NCBI RefSeq assembly: GCF_003253705.1 | Contig: NZ_QKYU01000022.1 | Span: forward strand, 18,721 to 82,720 | Direction of reading: 5' to 3' | DNA length: 64,000 bases | From: Humitalea rosea | GTDB taxonomy: Bacteria; Pseudomonadota; Alphaproteobacteria; Acetobacterales; Acetobacteraceae | Shown: positions 60,945 through 64,000 of the stretch, one piece after another | How positions within the stretch are numbered: the stretch's first letter is position 1 | How the letters are laid out: each line of letters opens with the position of its first letter | Translations under genes and position numbers: made by a program | The notes under the pieces: generated by a model | Told to the model about the DNA's origin: nothing | The model's input: only the letters and a program-made list of their open reading frames with translations | Database searches by the model: none

Positions 60945-61784
60945 TCAGAGCATTTCCAACCCGCGCTTGCGCCTCGGCGGCGGAAAGGCCGCATCCAACT
61001 CGGCGACATCCTGGGGCGTCAGCGCGAGGTCGCGCGTCGCGGCAAGGTCGCGCACATGCGCCGCCGTGCTGGCCTTGGGGATCGCCACCACCCCCGGCCG
61101 CGCCAGCACGAAGCCCAAGGCGGCCTGCGCGGTGCTGACCCCGTGCCGCGCCGCGATCCTCGCCAGCACCGGATGCCGGAGCAGCCGCCCGCCCTGGCCG
61201 ATCGGGGAATAGGCCATCACCGGCATCCCCCGCCGGGCGCAGAAGGGCAGCAGGTCGAACTCCACCCCCCGCGCGGTCAGGTTCCACAGCACCTGGTCGG
61301 TGGCGCAATGGGCGAGGCCCTGGCCCAGCTCCTCCAGATCATCCACATCCAGGTTGGAAACCCCCCAGCGCAGGATCTTGCCCGCGGCGACCAGCGCCTG
61401 CATCGCTTCCACCGTCTCCCCGAGCGGGATGCTGCCGCGCCAATGCAGCAGGTACAGGTCCAGCCGGTCGGTCCCGAGTCGCTTGAGGCTGCGGGCACAG
61501 GCGGCCGCGAGCGACCGCCGCCCGGCATTGTGCGGATAGGCCTTGGAGACCAGGAACACCTCGTCCCGCCGCCCGGCGACGGCCTCGCGTACCACCTCCT
61601 CGGCGCCGCCCTCGGCATACATCTCCGCGGTGTCGATCAGGGTCATCCCGAGGTCGAGGCCGAGGCTGAGGGCCGCGGCCTCCGCCTTGCGGTCGGCCCC
61701 GGCCTCCCCCATTTTCCAGCTGCCCTGGCCCAGTCGCGGCGTTGCGGTGCCGTCGGCCCAGGTGATCTCTCCGATCGCCGCCAT
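60945..61784 (-). CDS. Aldo/keto reductase
   Basis: A 279-residue AKR with the full catalytic tetrad: D51 and Y56 in LIDTAEMYAEGGAEEVV, K81 in FLVSKAYPHNAG and H114 in DLYLLHWRG. NADPH-binding segments are SPIGQGG and IPKASTAAHVRDLAA. It reduces aldehydes or ketones; the substrate is unknown. It converges with the dctM-type gene (four bases between stops) and is divergent from the IalB-like gene. Confidence 0.92.
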   Translation of the reverse strand: MAAIGEITWADGTATPRLGQGSWKMGEAGADRKAEAAALSLGLDLGMTLIDTAEMYAEGGAEEVVREAVAGRRDEVFLVSKAYPHNAGRRSLAAACARSLKRLGTDRLDLYLLHWRGSIPLGETVEAMQALVAAGKILRWGVSNLDVDDLEELGQGLAHCATDQVLWNLTARGVEFDLLPFCARRGMPVMAYSPIGQGGRLLRHPVLARIAARHGVSTAQAALGFVLARPGVVAIPKASTAAHVRDLAATRDLALTPQDVAELDAAFPPPRRKRGLEML

Positions 61785-61821
61785 GACATCCTCCTCCAGC
61801 CAGGGCTATGCTTCCCCCGCC

Positions 61822-62424
61822 ATGATCCGCATCGCAACCCTGCCTCTCCTGCTCCTCCTGGCCGTGCCCGCACGGGCCGAGGAGCTGACCTTCGGTTCCT
61901 GGCGCCTCAGTTGCAGCCAGGACCGCATGACCGACCGCGCCGATTGCCGGCTGGCGCATCGGGACTGGGCCGACCCGCCCAGCGCCAGCCGCCCCGGCCT
62001 GGCCCTGGAGGTCATGGATCGCGGCGGCCGCGCGCTACCGGTGATCACGGCGCGGGACCTGGGGATGGAGGGCGCCTCGCGCGGGATCCTGGCGCTGACC
62101 GGCACGGCGCAGCTGCGTTTCCCGCCCAACCCCTTCTTCGAACTGCCCTGCGGGCTGGAGGGCCGGACCCTGGTCTGCGCCCCCCGCGCGGAGGATGCCG
62201 CCCGCGCGGCGGGGGAGCTGCCCGGCGCCGACCGCGTGCTGCTGCGCGTGCTCGGGATCGGGGGCAGCGCCGCCGAGCCGGTCGAGATGCGCCTGTCCGA
62301 CACCCGCCCGGCGATCGCCGCGCTGCGCGCCCGGATGCCGGAGGGCGCTGCCCCGGCGCCCGCCTCAACCGGCGTGGACCTGCGGGATATCCTGCAGCGG
62401 CTGCAGCGGTTCTTCGCCCCGTGA
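61822..62424 (+). CDS. Secreted protein resembling invasion-associated locus B (IalB)
   Basis: A 200-residue protein with a signal peptide (MIRIATLPLLLLLAVPARA) and the IalB-like opening LTFGSWRLSCSQDRMTDRADCRLAHRD, with a cysteine pair, followed by PGLALEVMDRGGRALPVITARDL and a second cysteine pair (ELPCGLEGRTLVCAP). Alphaproteobacteria carry many such periplasmic beta-sandwich proteins of unknown role. The similarity is limited to the general layout, so the name is tentative. Confidence 0.6.
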   Translation: MIRIATLPLLLLLAVPARAEELTFGSWRLSCSQDRMTDRADCRLAHRDWADPPSASRPGLALEVMDRGGRALPVITARDLGMEGASRGILALTGTAQLRFPPNPFFELPCGLEGRTLVCAPRAEDAARAAGELPGADRVLLRVLGIGGSAAEPVEMRLSDTRPAIAALRARMPEGAAPAPASTGVDLRDILQRLQRFFAP

Positions 62425-62493
62425 AGCTGTCTCTTCGGTGAAGCCTGGTCCACCGGCCCCGCATCCAGGGACGTGTTCGGAGCGTATCGCAGC

Positions 62494-63024
62494 ATGAACG
62501 ACCCCGCAGCCCTGCTGGCGGCCGTGGCCGCGGGAGACCGTGCGGCCCTGCGCGCCCTTTACGATACCGAGGCGTCACGGTTGTTCGGGATCGCCATGGC
62601 GATCCTGCGCGACCGCGATGCGGCGGCCGATGCGGTGCAGGACTGCTTCGTGAAGATCGCCCGCCGCGCCGGGCAGTTCGACCCGGCCCGGGGCGAGGCC
62701 CGGTCCTGGATGGGCGGCATCGCGCGCTATGCGGCGCTTGACCTTGCCCGTGCCCGGGGGCGGGAGATTCCCAGCGACGATCCGGCGCTCGGCGACACGC
62801 CGGTCGAGCCGGAGGCGCTGGACCGGGTGCTGGCCGGGGAGAGCGGGGCGCGGCTGCGCGCCTGCCTCGCCTTGCTGGACCCCAAGAACCGAGAAGGCAT
62901 CGTGCTCGCCTTCGTGCATGGGCTTTCGCATGCCCAGGTGGCGGCGCGCCTCGCGCTGCCGCTCGGCACCGTGAAATCCTGGATCCGCCGGGGCCTGCTG
63001 GACCTGCGGGAATGCCTGACATGA
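62494..63024 (+). CDS. ECF-family RNA polymerase sigma factor
   Basis: A 176-residue sigma factor of the extracytoplasmic-function type. Region 2 is ALLAAVAAGDRAALRALYDTEASRLFGIAMAILRDRDAAADAVQDCFVKIARRAGQFDPARGEARSWMGGIARYAALDLAR; region 4 is the helix-turn-helix GLSHAQVAARLALPLGTVKSWIRRGLLDLRECL. The downstream overlapping gene is its anti-sigma factor. The ATG at 62494 is preferred over a GTG at 62473. Confidence 0.92.
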   Translation: MNDPAALLAAVAAGDRAALRALYDTEASRLFGIAMAILRDRDAAADAVQDCFVKIARRAGQFDPARGEARSWMGGIARYAALDLARARGREIPSDDPALGDTPVEPEALDRVLAGESGARLRACLALLDPKNREGIVLAFVHGLSHAQVAARLALPLGTVKSWIRRGLLDLRECLT

Positions 63025-63740
63025 GCGCGGACGACATCGACGCCCTGGCCGGCGAGTACGTGCTGGGCACGCTGGAGGCACGCGAGGCGGCCGAGGTCGC
63101 CGCCCGCCTGGCCACCGACCCGGCCCTGGCCGCCGCCGTGGCGGCGTGGGAGGCACGGCTGGCGCCGCTGGCCGGGCTGAGCCCCGAGATGGCCCCGCCC
63201 GAGGATCTGTGGGACCGGGTCGAGGGCGCGCTGGACGCCTCCGCGCGGCCCGCCTTGCGCCTCATCCAAGGCTCGGCCCCGGCGGCATGGCCAAGGGCGG
63301 TGCCGGTTGCGAAGTCGCGCTGGCTGCTGCGCGGCTGGGCGATGGGCTCGACCGCGCTGGCGGCGGGGCTTGCGGCCTTCCTGCTGGTCAAGCCGCCGGA
63401 GGAGCCGCGGTTGATGACCGTCCTGCTCAGCAGCAGCGAGCAGCCGGCCTGGCTGGTCGAGGCGGCGGGGGGCGCGATCAGCCTCGCCAGCGTCAATCGG
63501 GCGCCGGTGGCGCCCGACCGGGTGTTGCAGCTTTGGGCATTGCCACAGGGGGCCACGGCGCCGACCAGCCTCGGGCTGCTGCCCGCGGACGGCCGCTTCA
63601 CGGTGACGCCGAGGACGATCCGGCCGGAGCCGGGGATGCTGATCGAGATCAGCCTGGAACCGCCCGGCGGCTCGCCGGGGCCGCGTCCGAGCGGGCCGGT
63701 GCTGTTCATCGGGCGGCTGGCGGCGGCGCGGGGCGCCTGA
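63021..63740 (+). CDS. Anti-sigma factor (RskA/anti-sigma-K type)
   Basis: A 239-residue single-pass membrane protein. The N-terminal zinc-less anti-sigma helix bundle starts MSADDIDALAGEYVLGTLEAREAAEVAARLATDP; one membrane helix (about 105-125, GWAMGSTALAAGLAAFLLV) separates it from an RskA_C-type periplasmic domain (VLQLWALPQGATAPTSLGLL). It overlaps the sigma gene (ATGA), typical of a sigma/anti-sigma pair. Signals that release the sigma factor are unknown. Confidence 0.9.
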   Translation: MSADDIDALAGEYVLGTLEAREAAEVAARLATDPALAAAVAAWEARLAPLAGLSPEMAPPEDLWDRVEGALDASARPALRLIQGSAPAAWPRAVPVAKSRWLLRGWAMGSTALAAGLAAFLLVKPPEEPRLMTVLLSSSEQPAWLVEAAGGAISLASVNRAPVAPDRVLQLWALPQGATAPTSLGLLPADGRFTVTPRTIRPEPGMLIEISLEPPGGSPGPRPSGPVLFIGRLAAARGA

Positions 63741-63756
63741 GGGTCGGCCCCCCGAT

Positions 63757-63850
63757 CCTAAAGCGATTTCCGTTCGCTTGCGCTCACGCCAACCGCCCTA
63801 TCTTGTTGTTTTGTCGTTTTTTCTGAGTCACCCGACGACTCGGAAAATGC
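63757..63850. repeat. Possible dispersed intergenic repeat
   Basis: A stretch of lower GC content that does not look coding. On the minus strand it reads GCATTTTCCGAG... (with a GAGTC/GACTC inverted repeat), then an A-rich part, AGATAGGGCGGTTGGCG and a final GGAAATCGCTTTAGG. This order of elements resembles intergenic mosaic repeats that I know from other alphaproteobacteria. Only one copy is in the window, so this rests on resemblance. Confidence 0.4.
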
Positions 63851-63855
63851 CGCTA

Positions 63856-64000
63856 GAGCGGGATGCGTTTAGGTTCGATTGTATCCTGAATGGGTGAAAT
63901 AGTTGGTGCATTCCGCGGGTGTGTAGGTGTCGAGGAGAGTGCCGATGGTAGCGCAGACGGCGTCGCTGGTGCGCGCGGCGGCCTTGCGCAGCAGGTGTTT
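63856..64000 (-). mobile_element. Right end of an IS630-family insertion sequence
   Basis: From a TA dinucleotide (63854-63855, the usual IS630 target) onwards the sequence GAGCGGGATGCGTTTAGG looks like an IS terminal repeat, and 14 bases later the transposase stop codon follows. The element continues beyond the window, so the other terminus and the TA duplication cannot be checked. Confidence 0.65.
63869..64000 (-). CDS. IS630-family transposase, C-terminal part
   Basis: The last 43 residues of a transposase: KHLLRKAAARTSDAVCATIG, then LLDTYTPAECTNYFTHSGYN, ending RT and TAA. The combination RKAAARTxxAxxxxIGxLLDxxxPxECxNYFxHxGY is characteristic of the C-terminus of IS630-family (DDE, Tc1/mariner-related) transposases. 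The catalytic residues lie outside the window. No frameshift is seen in the visible part. Confidence 0.8.
   Translation of the reverse strand, partial: KHLLRKAAARTSDAVCATIGTLLDTYTPAECTNYFTHSGYNRT

Overview
The window comes from a high-GC alphaproteobacterium. Gene content and protein sequence style suggest Acetobacteraceae/Rhodospirillales (a Roseomonas-like lineage); this is an inference, since no rRNA or tRNA gene is present. Genes are packed tightly, often with ATGA or TGATG overlaps. Nearly everything is chromosomal housekeeping, transport and catabolism; the only mobile DNA seen is an IS630-type element cut by the right edge. I found no tRNA, rRNA, CRISPR array or prophage.

Layout. 1-3.6 kb: end of an unknown gene, an OmpW-type porin with a structured leader, a DUF1269 membrane protein, an FKBP prolyl isomerase, a CHAP lipoprotein and an acetamidase/formamidase. 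3.6-5.7 kb: a CaiB-type CoA-transferase coupled to an HMG-CoA-lyase-type enzyme. 5.8-8.3 kb: an OmpR/EnvZ-type two-component pair followed by a small secreted protein. 8.3-12.7 kb: an MFS exporter, a quinone-oxidoreductase-like enzyme with an SDR, NIPSNAP, and LrgA/LrgB. 12.7-17.7 kb: an L,D-transpeptidase, a RibA with a decayed RibB domain, a second response regulator, a RutE-type nitroreductase, an Nfu Fe-S scaffold and a universal stress protein. 17.7-21.1 kb: a TIGR02186/TauE pair and AzlC/AzlD split by an opposing gene. 21.1-28.8 kb: GhrA and a Yej-type peptide ABC importer interrupted by a secreted protein gene. 28.8-35.5 kb: RidA, a lipoprotein, Hsp33, prephenate dehydratase, a HisN-type phosphatase, an OmpA-like protein, a JmjC cupin and a 3-hydroxyisobutyryl-CoA hydrolase. 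35.8-43.2 kb: a PotD-like binding protein, ArgJ, a GNAT-Nudix fusion, a nucleotide-sugar epimerase and a sugar ABC importer without an ATPase. 43.4-51.6 kb: a soluble chemoreceptor, a TctC-type binding protein, a TRIC-like channel, an MFS exporter, a LysR regulator, DUF2076, a CoA-binding protein, a small ORF next to a possible SOS box, a TAXI binding protein and DUF1489.

51.7-58.8 kb holds the most notable system: six overlapping genes for a complex-I/hydrogenase-4-like membrane complex (HyfB, C, E, F, G and I homologues). The large subunit has lost all four [NiFe] cysteines, while the small subunit keeps its Fe-S cysteines and the membrane subunits keep their proton-path Lys/Glu residues. 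This matches the energy-converting-hydrogenase-related (Ehr) type rather than a hydrogenase. 58.9-64 kb: a TRAP permease pair without a binding protein, an aldo/keto reductase, an IalB-like secreted protein, an ECF sigma/anti-sigma pair, an intergenic repeat and the IS630 end.
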